From contig NZ_CP049935.1 in NCBI RefSeq assembly GCF_011383005.1, positions 1,922,001 through 1,986,000 on the forward strand: a DNA stretch of 64,000 nt, in the 5' to 3' direction. The position numbers were made by a program, and so were the translations under genes. The notes below the pieces were generated by a model. That model did no database searches, was not told the origin of the DNA, and saw only the letters and a program-made list of their open reading frames with translations. Shown one piece after another: positions 29,843-38,221 of this stretch. Each line of letters begins with the position of its first letter. Within the stretch, counting starts at the first letter, position 1. The stretch is from Phycicoccus sp. HDW14. Its GTDB lineage: Bacteria; Actinomycetota; Actinomycetes; Actinomycetales; Dermatophilaceae.

Positions 29843-29878
29843 CGCAGTGCGCGAGGCCGGACCCGCAGTGCGCGAGGC
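29843..29878. repeat. Short tandem copy of the tRNA-Leu 3' end
   Basis: CGCAGTGCGCGAGGC occurs at 29843-29857 and 29864-29878; the second copy spans the tRNA 3' end. ACCCGCAGTGCGCG repeats at 29831 and 29861. Could be a slippage product or an old attachment site. Confidence 0.6.
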
Positions 29879-29950
29879 GGGACTCGAACCCGCACACCCG
29901 AAGGCACCAGAACCTAAATCTGGCGCGTCTACCAGTTCCGCCACTCGCGC
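29869..29950 (-). tRNA. tRNA-Leu (anticodon TAG)
   Basis: 82 bases, class II with a variable arm. Acceptor GCGCGAG pairs with CTCGCGC, the anticodon stem CCAGA/TCTGG encloses TTTAGGT, and the T arm is GCGGG TTCGAGT CCCGC. CCA is not encoded. Confidence 0.93.
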
Positions 29951-29957
29951 GCGGGGC

Positions 29958-31238
29958 TCACTGTAACGGCGCGCGGCCGCCCGCCGCCGCGCCGTGGGCG
30001 GCGTCCACCGCGGCCCGGAACGCCGCCTGCGAGTACGCCGCGACCGTCCGGTCCTGCACCACCGCCGCGCGGGCGAGCGCCTCGCGCGGGGCGTCGAGGA
30101 CCCCGACGACGGCCGCGGCGAAGGCGTCCGGGTCGGCGGTGAGGCCGGCGAACCAGTCCGGTGCGCCGATGCCCTCCGCGCCGACCGGGGTCGACACGAC
30201 GGGCACGCCGTGCACGAGCGCCTCCACGGTCTTGAACTTCACCCCGGCGCCGGTGTGGACGGGCACCACGCAGCAGGAGGCGGCGGCGTACTCGGCGTCG
30301 AGGTCGGTGACGAAGCCGGCGAGGGTGACGTCGGGGCGCGCGGCGACGGCCTCGGCCAGCGCGGCTCCGGCTCCGGCCCCGACGAGGCGCAACCGGGCAC
30401 CGGGGACCCGCTCGGTCACAAGCGGCCAGACCCGCTCGAGCAGCCAGCGCGTGCCGTCGTCGTTCTCGGGCCGGGCGAGGTGTCCGACGAGGAGGACGAC
30501 GGGCTGGCGGGGGTCCGCCTGGGTGGCCGGGTCGGCCGGGTCTCCCTCGACGGGCAGGGCGAGCGGGTGGCGGACGACGACGTCCGGGGCGAGCGGCGGC
30601 GGGACCACGTGCGCCGTCGCCGGGGAGCCGAGCAGCCGGGCGTCCTTGTCGCTGAACACGACCACGGCGTCGAGGCCGCGGACGGCCCGCCGCTCGTGGG
30701 CGCGGGCCCGGGCCGCCCGGGCCCGCCAGGCGAGCCGGCCGAGCCCGGTGGTCGACGGCTCGCGCGCGAAGAGCTGGGACTGCACGTCGTGGAAGGTCGC
30801 GACGACCCGCGCGTCCGGGGCCAGCCGCCGCACCAGCCGCACGAGGCGGGCCTGCTCGGACCACTGGAGGTCGACGACGTCGGCGGCGCGCACGGCCCGG
30901 GCGGCGGGCCCGTCGGTGAGCAAGTCGGCGACGAGCGCCAGCGGCGGCAGCCCCGGGTCTACGGGGCGCCACCAGCGCTCCCCCAGCGCGACGAGGCGCC
31001 CGAGCACGCGGTCGCGGGGCGTGCGGCCGGGCGCTCCGCCGACGAGCAGGAGGTCGGCCGGGGCGCCGGGGCGGCCGGCGGCGTCGCGGCTCGCCGGCGT
31101 CGAGGCGGCGACGACGGTGACCGGGCCCTGCTCGTCGAGGTGGCCGAGCAACCGGCCGAGGTAGCGGCCACCCGCGTGCGGCACGTCGTCGAAGGGCACC
31201 GCACCGGTGAGCACGACGACGCGACGGGACGGGGGCAC
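29958..31238 (-). CDS. GT4-like glycosyltransferase
   Basis: A GT-B glycosyltransferase of 426 residues. The N-terminal half has VVLTGAVPFDDVPHAGGRYLGRLL (acceptor domain) and DVVDLQWSEQ; the C-terminal half starts near VVLLVGHLARPENDDG and contains GAGVKFKTVEALVHGVPVVSTPVGAEG, the nucleotide-sugar binding EX7E-type region. GTG start at 31238, 44 bases from the start of the divergent glycosyltransferase; the two may share control. Its 3' end lies eight bases from tRNA-Leu. Donor and acceptor unknown. Confidence 0.85.
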   Translation of the reverse strand: MPPSRRVVVLTGAVPFDDVPHAGGRYLGRLLGHLDEQGPVTVVAASTPASRDAAGRPGAPADLLLVGGAPGRTPRDRVLGRLVALGERWWRPVDPGLPPLALVADLLTDGPAARAVRAADVVDLQWSEQARLVRLVRRLAPDARVVATFHDVQSQLFAREPSTTGLGRLAWRARAARARAHERRAVRGLDAVVVFSDKDARLLGSPATAHVVPPPLAPDVVVRHPLALPVEGDPADPATQADPRQPVVLLVGHLARPENDDGTRWLLERVWPLVTERVPGARLRLVGAGAGAALAEAVAARPDVTLAGFVTDLDAEYAAASCCVVPVHTGAGVKFKTVEALVHGVPVVSTPVGAEGIGAPDWFAGLTADPDAFAAAVVGVLDAPREALARAAVVQDRTVAAYSQAAFRAAVDAAHGAAAGGRAPLQ

Positions 31239-31282
31239 GCGTCATTCATACCGGGCCACGACCCGATGGGTACGGTGGACGC

Positions 31283-32362
31283 GTGATCCGTGTCATGGCG
31301 CCGGACCTGCCGACGCCGTCCGGCGGCATCAAGGTCATCTACAACTACGTCGAGCACCTCGTCGCGCTCGGCCACGACGCGCGGGTCTGGCACGGTACGC
31401 CCGGCTTCGCCTACCCCGGCTGGGGCAGCACGGCGCCGGTGGACACGGGGCTCGCGCTGCCGTTCGCCGCCGGCGACGTGCTCGTGATGCCCGAGACGGG
31501 CGGCGGCCGGTGGGCCGGCCTCAACCCCGGCGTGCCGACCGTGATGCTCTGCCAGGGGATGGACTTCGTCTTCGCCGACGCCGACTTCCTGCGTGACGTG
31601 CCGGGCGACTACCCGGGCTGGCCACAGGCCACCTGCGCGCTCGGGGTGTCCGACGCGATCGTCACCTTCCTCCAGCACGCCTGCCCGCCCGGCTTCCCGG
31701 TGCACGCCGTGCCGGTCGAGATCGAGCAGTGGTTCGTGCCGCTGGAGAAGGAGCGCCGGCTGGCCCTCATGCCCCGGCGACGGCGTGAGGACCTCATCGG
31801 GGCGGTGCAGCTGCTGCGGCGCTCGGGGCGGCTCGACGGCTGGGAGATCGTGCTCGTCGACGGGATGACCCAGGCGCAGGTCGCCGAGGAGCTGGGGCGG
31901 GCGGCGATCTTCCTCTTCGGCGCCGAGCGCGAGGGCTTCGGGCTGCCGGGGGCCGAGGCGATGGCCGCCGGCTGCTACGTCGTGGGGTTCACCGGCGACG
32001 GGGCCAAGGAGTACCTGACGCCCGACGTGGCGTCCGTCGTCCTCGACTCCGACGTCGTGGGGATGGCCGAGGCGACGCTCGCCGCGATGGACGCGTTCGA
32101 CCACGACCGGTCCTCGTTGCAGGCGCGGGTCGAGCTCGGGCGCTCGCGGGTGCTGGAGCGGCACTCGTCCGCGGCGGTGCGCGAGGCGTTGGGGCGGGCG
32201 TTCGAGGTGATCACGGCTCCGGGGTCGCCGTCGCTGGTCGACGGGCCGACGACGGTGGCGCACTACATGTCGCGGGGCCCACGGTACGGGCGGGCGGGGG
32301 CGGCCTACGTCGGGGCCCGCCGCCTGGCCGGCGCGGCGCGACGCCGGTTGGGGCGCGGCTGA
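31283..32362 (+). CDS. Glycosyltransferase, GT-B fold
   Basis: 359 residues. The N-terminus IRVMAPDLPTPSGGIKVIYNYVEHLVALGHDARVW fits a GT-B acceptor domain; FLFGAEREGFGLPGAEAMAAGCYVVGF in the C-terminal domain is the donor-binding signature. The middle is unusually short, lacking a long interdomain segment. TACGGT (31271-31276) stands six bases before the GTG, so the mRNA is probably leaderless. Likely part of the surface-glycan block running to 35688. Confidence 0.8.
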   Translation: MIRVMAPDLPTPSGGIKVIYNYVEHLVALGHDARVWHGTPGFAYPGWGSTAPVDTGLALPFAAGDVLVMPETGGGRWAGLNPGVPTVMLCQGMDFVFADADFLRDVPGDYPGWPQATCALGVSDAIVTFLQHACPPGFPVHAVPVEIEQWFVPLEKERRLALMPRRRREDLIGAVQLLRRSGRLDGWEIVLVDGMTQAQVAEELGRAAIFLFGAEREGFGLPGAEAMAAGCYVVGFTGDGAKEYLTPDVASVVLDSDVVGMAEATLAAMDAFDHDRSSLQARVELGRSRVLERHSSAAVREALGRAFEVITAPGSPSLVDGPTTVAHYMSRGPRYGRAGAAYVGARRLAGAARRRLGRG

Positions 32363-32397
32363 CGCCTGCTCAGCGCCGGGAGCAGGTGGTGAGCAGC

Positions 32398-32500
32398 CGG
32401 GATCCTGTCGCCCCGTCCGGGATCCCGGTCACCCGGGGAGGGATCCCGGTCCCCCGGCGAGGGATACCTCCCGTTCGGGGAGGGATTGCGGTCGCGGCGA
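32398..32500. repeat. Degenerate tandem repeat, unit about 21 bases
   Basis: Four to five units of roughly GGGATCCCGGTCNCCCGG follow each other (near 32398, 32419, 32440, 32461, 32482). Read on the minus strand they would encode a repeating PSPGDRD peptide, but no gene start fits. The 32363-32548 gap between convergent genes holds nothing else. Confidence 0.65.
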
Positions 32501-32548
32501 CTGCATCCCGGGAACCACACCCCTCCTGGTGCGCCCGGTGACCCGCCG

Positions 32549-33205
32549 TCAGGCGGGGGCGTGCCGGCGGAGCACGACCTCCAGGGGGTCGTCGTGGTCG
32601 ACGAGCACCGTGACGATGGAGTCGCCGGTCGTCTTCTCGTGGTCGGACCAGCGCAGCTCGATGCCGAGCTCGGCGAACCGGCGCTCCCCCTCGTCGCGGA
32701 TGTAGTCCCGCGCACCGGTGCCCGAAAGGTAGGAGGTCGCCCCGACCTCCTGCAGCACCTCGAGCACCCGCTCGAGCCCCGCCTCCCGCGGCGGGTCGGT
32801 GACGACCAGCTCGGTGTCGATGCCGAGCATCTGCTGCACCCCGCGGATCAGCTCGATGTTGATCTCGGCGAGGTTGTGGCTCTGCACCGACCGCACGAGG
32901 TCGACCACCTCGAGCCCCCGCGTCCGCCAGTGCCTCGCGTTGCGGTACCGACCCTCCATCGAGGCGACGAGGTGGTCCTGCCACCCCGGCTTCACCTCGA
33001 CGGTGTTGATCGGCACGAGGTGCGGCTTCCCGACGAGCGGCAGGGTCACCCACGAGTCGCGCATCGTCACGCGCCGCTGCACCCAGTGCTTCTGGAGCTG
33101 GTCGTGGACGGCGAGGACGAACCGGTCGGTGTTGGCCATCTTGAACCAGAAGCCGCTCCAGGGCAGCAGGTCCGGCTGGTGGATCGCGACCCGCACCGCC
33201 GTCAC
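32549..33205 (-). CDS. WbqC-family protein
   Basis: 218 residues. VRVAIHQPDLLPWSGFWFKMANTD at the N-terminus and SYLSGTGARDYI near residue 165 are hallmarks of the WbqC family (PF08889), found in O-antigen and other glycan loci; the enzyme activity is not established. Its GTG overlaps the stop of the upstream PIG-L gene (GTGA), so they are co-translated. The pairing of a WbqC protein with a deacetylase suggests joint modification of an amino sugar. Confidence 0.85.
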   Translation of the reverse strand: MTAVRVAIHQPDLLPWSGFWFKMANTDRFVLAVHDQLQKHWVQRRVTMRDSWVTLPLVGKPHLVPINTVEVKPGWQDHLVASMEGRYRNARHWRTRGLEVVDLVRSVQSHNLAEINIELIRGVQQMLGIDTELVVTDPPREAGLERVLEVLQEVGATSYLSGTGARDYIRDEGERRFAELGIELRWSDHEKTTGDSIVTVLVDHDDPLEVVLRRHAPA

Positions 33206-33828
33206 CGTCGCACCTGGCGCACGAGGGCGTACTGCTCCGCGTAGGCCATCAGCCGCACCAGCCCGGCCGCCGCCGCGAGCTGCTTGACCGAGTTGATCGG
33301 GTGGATCTCGGTGGGGATCTCGGACTGGTACGCGGTGCAGGCCAGCGCCTTCTTCGTCACCTGCTCCTCGGTGAGGTCCTCGAAGACGTTCCACCGCAGG
33401 TCCGACGGGTAGAGGTTCACGTCGTAGGCGGCGATGTCGTAGACCAGCACGCTCGGCGGGAACCAGTGGTCGGCCGACATCGAGACCCGCGAGGAGCGCA
33501 TCCCCGCCTCGTAGACCGCGATGTGGTCCTGGTGCAGCGACGGGAACGGCAGGTACAGCTCGTCCGGCCGCACCTCCCCCATCACCGCGTCGAGCGCACC
33601 GACCAGCTCGGTCATGTGCTGCCCCGTGACGCCGTCCTCGAAGCCGAGGTTGCGCGTGTCGGTGACGCCGAGGACGCCCATCGCCCGCTCGTGCTCGGCC
33701 GCGCGCACGGGCCCGCTGTCGGTGACGGTGACGACGACGCACTCGTCGGGGTACTTGGCCATCAGGCCACCGCAGCCCATCGACTCGTCGTCCATGTGCG
33801 GGGCCACCACGAGCCGTCTCACACGCAT
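33202..33828 (-). CDS. PIG-L family deacetylase
   Basis: Zinc-dependent N-deacetylase of the LmbE/PIG-L family, 208 residues. VAPHMDDESMGCGG is the metal-binding signature (PHxDDE); FPSLHQDHIAVYEA supplies the other His ligand. It would remove an acetyl group from an N-acetyl-hexosamine, perhaps on a nucleotide- or lipid-linked sugar. MshB (mycothiol) is a relative, but the coupling with a WbqC gene points to glycan synthesis. ATG 33828 has GAAGGG upstream. Confidence 0.87.
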   Translation of the reverse strand: MRVRRLVVAPHMDDESMGCGGLMAKYPDECVVVTVTDSGPVRAAEHERAMGVLGVTDTRNLGFEDGVTGQHMTELVGALDAVMGEVRPDELYLPFPSLHQDHIAVYEAGMRSSRVSMSADHWFPPSVLVYDIAAYDVNLYPSDLRWNVFEDLTEEQVTKKALACTAYQSEIPTEIHPINSVKQLAAAAGLVRLMAYAEQYALVRQVRR

Positions 33829-33909
33829 CCCTTCGCCGACCGGTCCGTGAGCACCGTCATCCTCGCACCGATGCCCCGTGAGCGCCGGGAGGTCGGGCGC
33901 CACCGCCGC

Positions 33910-34731
33910 TCAGCGCTGGTCGCGAGTCCCGCCCGTCCGGAGGCCGGCGCGCTCCCCCATCCGACGGACGAGGGGCCAGACCACCGGCGGCACGAACCGC
34001 CGTGCCGGATGGTCCGGCGGAAGCGTGCCCGACACGGGGCTGCCGATCCGAACCAGGCTGTCGCCGTTGACGACCTGCCGCTCCAGCACCCACGTCGTCC
34101 CCGTGGCCCACTCCTCGACGGCCGCCTGCCATCGGCTGCCGTCGCCCCAGGTCGCGTACATCTTGTGCGGAGAGACCGCGAACGGGCGAAGACCGCTGGT
34201 CAGCACGGCCTGCCAGGCCGCTGCGGCAACGCCGGGGGTGTGCTCCTCGCGGAAGTCGTCCAGGACGAGGATCCCGTCCGGTGCCAGCAGGAGTCGCGCG
34301 GCGTCGATGTCCGCGACGACGTGCGCGTGCAGGTGCGAGGCGTCGACGTGCACGAACCGGTGAGTGCCGTGTCGGGCGTGGTCGACGATGCTCTCGCTGA
34401 GGCCCTGGACGACGACGGGCAGCGCGCTGTGGACGCGCCGGTAGTTCGCCTCGAACGCAGCCCTGGTCAAGCCCGCGTAGGAGGCGTCGTTCTCGCCCTG
34501 GTTCTGCTCGTCCGGGGCCCCGGCCTCGAACAGGTCGACGACCGTGAGCACCTCCCCGTCCCCGAGCGATGCCCCGAGCAGGACGGCTGACTTGCCGTAG
34601 AACACGCCCAGCTCCGCGAGGTCACCGGGGAGGTGGGTGGCCGTCGCCGCGAGCAGGGTCCGGAACAGGTCGACATCGGGAGGCCAGAAGGCCCCCTCGA
34701 TGGTGTCGAGCAGCTCGTCGGGGATATCCAT
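33910..34731 (-). CDS. Class I SAM-dependent methyltransferase (TylF/Methyltransf_24-like)
   Basis: 273 residues. LAELGVFYGKSAVLLGASLGDGEVLTVVDLFE is SAM motif I with the acidic residue; RFVHVDASHLHAHVVADIDAARLLLAPDGILVLDDF resembles the metal-assisted O-methyltransferase family. GGAGG precedes ATG 34731. Likely methylates a sugar of the glycan made by this block. Codon use has somewhat more A/T than neighbours (for example ATCCATCTCGTT near the start), so recent acquisition is possible. Confidence 0.8.
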   Translation of the reverse strand: MDIPDELLDTIEGAFWPPDVDLFRTLLAATATHLPGDLAELGVFYGKSAVLLGASLGDGEVLTVVDLFEAGAPDEQNQGENDASYAGLTRAAFEANYRRVHSALPVVVQGLSESIVDHARHGTHRFVHVDASHLHAHVVADIDAARLLLAPDGILVLDDFREEHTPGVAAAAWQAVLTSGLRPFAVSPHKMYATWGDGSRWQAAVEEWATGTTWVLERQVVNGDSLVRIGSPVSGTLPPDHPARRFVPPVVWPLVRRMGERAGLRTGGTRDQR

Positions 34732-34818
34732 CTCGTTGGCCTCCGCGCTCGGGTCCCGGGCGTGCACATCGTGGCACGCCCGGTCCCGGAGGGAGCGGGC
34801 GACCCGCGGCACGTCGGA

Positions 34819-35688
34819 TCAGGGCGCGCGGACCCGCCGGGCCGTGGCCTCAGCGAGCTTGCCGGCCTCGAAAGCCAGCAGGGACATCCATCGCCGACGC
34901 TCGGGGGAGGGCCCACGCCACGGAAAGCGAGCGACGAGCAGGGCCTCGTGGTGGAGCCGTCGGCGCAGTGACAGGGTGCGAACTCCCTCCGGGTGGAACC
35001 GCTCGTACAGGGCGACGACGCCCCGTCCGGAGTTCCGTTGCTGTCGGAGGACGCCGCGCAGGTCGGTGCGAATCCGGTAGTGGTGCAGCGCGTCGGGAAC
35101 GTAGGCCGCGGCGTAGCCCTGAAGCCGTGCACGCCAAGCGAAGTCGATCTCCTCGGCCCCGGGCGGGTAGCCCTCGTCGTAGCCGCCGACCGCGTCGAAG
35201 ACCTCGCGCCGGAAGCCGGTGTTGCAACCGATGGGGTAGGCGACACCCCAGATCTCGAGAAGGCCGTCCGAGCGCGTCGGCACCGGCACCCACGCGGCCG
35301 ACCGCCCGGACAGGGTCTCGGTCTCGAACGCACCTCCGACGAAGGCGTGCTCGTCGAGTGCGGACGACAGCGCGCGCACCCAGTCGCGGTCGACGACGTC
35401 GTCGGCGTCGCAGATGAGCAGCCGGTCGCTGGCGGCGGCGCGGATCCCCTCGTTGCGCGCGACGGACACACCGCGGGCCCGTGAGGCGTCGACCCGCCGC
35501 AGCAGCGGCAGCCGCTCGCGCCACTCGTCGAGGACGGCGGCCAGCCCGTCGGTGGACCCGTTGTCGGCGACGACCACCTCGAACGGCTCGGTCATCGTCT
35601 GGTCGGCCAGGGCCGCGAGCTGCTCACCGATCGTCGCCGCCCCGTTGTACGTGGGGATGACGACCGAGCAGACCGGCGTCCCGCTCAC
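34819..35688 (-). CDS. GT2 family glycosyltransferase
   Basis: 289 residues: VCSVVIPTYNGAATIGEQLAAL, FEVVVADNGSTDG, and LLICDADDVVDRDW with the DAD metal motif; GAEEIDFAWRARLQG holds the catalytic acidic pair. No membrane helix is seen. It starts at GTG 35688, five bases from the rdgB stop, and may be read through from rph-rdgB. Donor and acceptor unknown. Confidence 0.87.
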   Translation of the reverse strand: MSGTPVCSVVIPTYNGAATIGEQLAALADQTMTEPFEVVVADNGSTDGLAAVLDEWRERLPLLRRVDASRARGVSVARNEGIRAAASDRLLICDADDVVDRDWVRALSSALDEHAFVGGAFETETLSGRSAAWVPVPTRSDGLLEIWGVAYPIGCNTGFRREVFDAVGGYDEGYPPGAEEIDFAWRARLQGYAAAYVPDALHHYRIRTDLRGVLRQQRNSGRGVVALYERFHPEGVRTLSLRRRLHHEALLVARFPWRGPSPERRRWMSLLAFEAGKLAEATARRVRAP

Positions 35689-35693
35689 CGGCG

Positions 35694-36341
35694 TCAGACC
35701 TGGGGGTCCGAGCCGAGCAGCGAGCGCAGCACCGGCTCCAGGGCACGGAAGGCGTTGCCGCGGTGGGAGATCGCGTTCTTCTCGGTGTCCGTGTACTCGG
35801 CGAGCGTGCGGGTGTCGCCGGTCGGGTGGAACACCGGGTCGTAGCCGAACCCGTTGGTCCCCCGCGGCGCGCGACCCAGGACGCCCTCGACCCGGCCCTC
35901 GACGCCCTCGACCCGCCCGTCCGGCATCGCGACGACGGCCGCGCAGACGAAGGCAGCGGCCCGGTGCTCGTCCGGCACGTCGGCTACCTGCTCGAGCAGC
36001 AGGCCGAGGTTCGCCCGGTCGACGTCCGCCCGCGCGGCGCCGGACCCGGCGTGCGAACCCGACCAGCGCGCCGAGAACACCCCCGGCGACCCGCCGAGCA
36101 CCTCGACGGCCAGCCCCGAGTCGTCGGCGACCGACGGCAGCCCCGTCGCCTCGGCGAGCGCGACGGCCTTGAGCCGGGCGTTGCCGAGGAAGGTGACCTC
36201 GGTCTCGGGGACGTCGGGCCCGTCGACCTCCGCGGCGGACACGATCTCGAGGTCGAGCTCGTCGACCAGCCCGGCGAGGATCTGGCGCAGCTCGTGGACC
36301 TTGTGCTCGTTGCGGGTCGCGAGCACCACCCGGCGGCTCAC
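35694..36341 (-). CDS. rdgB: Non-canonical purine NTP pyrophosphatase (RdgB/HAM1)
   Basis: Hydrolyses dITP, ITP and XTP to monophosphates, keeping them out of nucleic acids. [34 protein letters not shown] (metal and base recognition) and GFGYDPVF are all present, followed by [10 protein letters not shown]. The segment [13 protein letters not shown] contains an in-frame 21-base duplication (GACGCCCTCGACCCG at 35880-35894 and 35901-35915). Its GTG overlaps the rph stop by GTGA. Confidence 0.95.
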   Translation of the reverse strand: MSRRVVLATRNEHKVHELRQILAGLVDELDLEIVSAAEVDGPDVPETEVTFLGNARLKAVALAEATGLPSVADDSGLAVEVLGGSPGVFSARWSGSHAGSGAARADVDRANLGLLLEQVADVPDEHRAAAFVCAAVVAMPDGRVEGVEGRVEGVLGRAPRGTNGFGYDPVFHPTGDTRTLAEYTDTEKNAISHRGNAFRALEPVLRSLLGSDPQV

Positions 36342-37084
36342 TGCACGCGCTCCCGGGCGGGGGCCTCGAGGGCGGCGGCCTGCGCGCGGGTCAGCTCGGC
36401 GCAGCCGGTCGTCGCGAGGTCGAGGAGGCGGCCGAGCAGCTCGCGGTCGAAGGGCACGCCCTCGGCAGTGCCCTGCACCTCGACGAAGCGGCCGTCGCCG
36501 GTCATCACGACGTTCATGTCGGTCTCGGCGGTGGAGTCCTCGGGGTAGTCGAGGTCGAGCACGGGCTCGCCCTTGACGACCCCCACGCTGACCGCCGCGA
36601 TCGACCCGGTGAGCGGCTCGGCACCGGGCTTGACCAGCCCACGGGCCGTGGCGTCGGCGACGGCGTCGACCAGCGCCACGTAGGCCCCGGTGATGGCGGC
36701 CGTGCGGGTGCCGCCGTCGGCCTGGAGCACGTCGCAGTCGAGGACGATCGTGTTCTCGCCGAGCGCGGAGGTGTCGATGACCGCGCGCAGGCTGCGGCCG
36801 ACGAGCCGGCTGATCTCGTGGGTGCGGCCGCCGACCTTGCCCCGGCGCGACTCGCGGTCGCTGCGGGTGTTCGTCGAGCGCGGCAGCATCTCGTACTCGG
36901 CCGTGACCCAGCCGGTGCCGCGGCCCTTGAGCCAGCGCGGCACGCCCTCGGTGAACGAGGCGGCGCACAGCACACGGGTGCGCCCGAACTCGACGAGGAC
37001 GCTGCCCTCGGCGTGGTCGAGCCAGTTGCGGGTGATCCGCACGTCGCGGAGCTGGTCGGCGGTGCGTCCGTCGTGTCGCGTCAT
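36338..37084 (-). CDS. rph: Ribonuclease PH
   Basis: Phosphorolytic 3'-5' exoribonuclease trimming tRNA 3' ends. 248 residues: [63 protein letters not shown] and [22 protein letters not shown]. On the minus strand TAGCCT (37097-37092) precedes the ATG by seven bases, so the transcript is probably leaderless; this -10 overlaps that of the divergent glycosyltransferase. Forms the conserved murI/MBL/rph/rdgB neighbourhood. Confidence 0.95.
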   Translation of the reverse strand: MTRHDGRTADQLRDVRITRNWLDHAEGSVLVEFGRTRVLCAASFTEGVPRWLKGRGTGWVTAEYEMLPRSTNTRSDRESRRGKVGGRTHEISRLVGRSLRAVIDTSALGENTIVLDCDVLQADGGTRTAAITGAYVALVDAVADATARGLVKPGAEPLTGSIAAVSVGVVKGEPVLDLDYPEDSTAETDMNVVMTGDGRFVEVQGTAEGVPFDRELLGRLLDLATTGCAELTRAQAAALEAPARERVQ

Positions 37085-37091
37085 GGGCGTC

Positions 37092-37101
37092 AGGCTAACC
37101 T
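37092..37101. promoter_or_regulatory. Overlapping divergent -10 elements
   Basis: AGGCTAACCT contains TAACCT on the plus strand (37096-37101) and TAGCCT on the minus strand (37097-37092), sharing two bases. Each lies seven bases from a start codon (ATG 37109 and ATG 37084). RNA polymerase cannot occupy both at once. Confidence 0.7.
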
Positions 37102-37108
37102 CACGACG

Positions 37109-38194
37109 ATGACCGCCCGCACCCGCACGCTGCTCCTCACCGAGCACCCGCTCGGTGCGTGGCGTGCCCGGTTCGAGCGCGGCGAGGTGCCCTCGGCCCT
37201 CCCCTACGGCGTCGACGTCCTCGCCTCGCGCGGCCACGAGCTCGCCGGACCCCCGCCCCCGGTCACCGGCCCGGCCGCCAAGGTCCGCGACGTCGTCGAG
37301 CACCGCAGCGGCATCCCCGTCGAGCGCACGGTGCGCTCCCTCGGGGCGGTCCACCGGGCCGACCTCGTGCTGGCGCTCCTCGAGCGCGAGGGGATGCTGG
37401 CCGGCATCGGCCGCGGCCTGCGCGTCCCGCCGTTCCGCTCGACCCCCCTGGTGGTCTGGTCGTGCTGGCTCGCCGACGACGTCCGCACCGCCGACCGCGC
37501 GACCCGGGCCCGGCTGGGCCGCCGGATGCGCAGCGCCGACCTCGTCACCCACCTGTCCCGGCACGAGACCGGCACGCTCGTCGACCTCGGCATCCCCGAG
37601 GAGCGGCTCTTCCCCGTGACCTACGGTGTCTCGCACCGGTTCTACACACCCGGCGATGGTGAGCGCGACATCGAGCTCCTCGCCGTGGGGCAGGACCGCG
37701 GCCGCGACTACGCGACCCTCGTCGAGGCCGTGCGCGGCACCGACCTGACCCTCGACGTCGTCTGCAAGCCGGAGAACCTCGACGGCCTCGACCTGCCGCC
37801 GAACGTCCGCGTGCACGGCACCGTCCCGCTCCCCACCTACCGCGAGATGCTGCGGCGCGCGCAGGTCGTCGCCGTGCCGACGCGCGACCTCGCCTACCCC
37901 ACCGGCTCGTCGGTGGCCCTCGAGGCGGCGTCGTCCGGGTGCGCCGTCGCCGTCACCGGCACCCGGGCCATGCGCGACTACTTCACCGACGACGAGACCG
38001 CGGTGCTCGTCCGGGAGGGCGACGTCGACGGCTGGCGCGCCTCCCTCACCGCCCTGCGCGACGACCCGCAGCGCCGGGCCCGGCTCGGTGCCGCCGCCCG
38101 CCGCTCGGTCGAGGAGCGGTTCAACGCCGACCACATGTGGACCGAGCTCGACGACGTCGTGCGCGAGCGCGGCATCCTGCCTGCCCGGGACTGA
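37109..38194 (+). CDS. Glycosyltransferase, GT4-like
   Basis: 361 residues. The C-terminal domain has [51 protein letters not shown] and [22 protein letters not shown], the GT4 donor-site region. The N-terminal domain ([16 protein letters not shown]) is short. It sits on the opposite strand inside the otherwise conserved rdgB-rph-MBL-murI cluster, so it is probably a lineage insertion. TAACCT lies seven bases before the ATG. Confidence 0.82.
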   Translation: MTARTRTLLLTEHPLGAWRARFERGEVPSALPYGVDVLASRGHELAGPPPPVTGPAAKVRDVVEHRSGIPVERTVRSLGAVHRADLVLALLEREGMLAGIGRGLRVPPFRSTPLVVWSCWLADDVRTADRATRARLGRRMRSADLVTHLSRHETGTLVDLGIPEERLFPVTYGVSHRFYTPGDGERDIELLAVGQDRGRDYATLVEAVRGTDLTLDVVCKPENLDGLDLPPNVRVHGTVPLPTYREMLRRAQVVAVPTRDLAYPTGSSVALEAASSGCAVAVTGTRAMRDYFTDDETAVLVREGDVDGWRASLTALRDDPQRRARLGAAARRSVEERFNADHMWTELDDVVRERGILPARD

Positions 38195-38221
38195 CGCCCC
38201 GGGACCCGCCTCCCGAGGGGC
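38195..38221. terminator. Hairpin between convergent genes
   Basis: GCCCCGGGA pairs imperfectly with TCCCGAGGGGC across the whole 27-base gap between the glycosyltransferase (plus) and the MBL-ASCH gene (minus). Confidence 0.6.

Noticed and set aside
32398..32500. CRISPR array
   Set aside because: Units are adjacent and degenerate with no spacers of constant length, and no cas genes are present.
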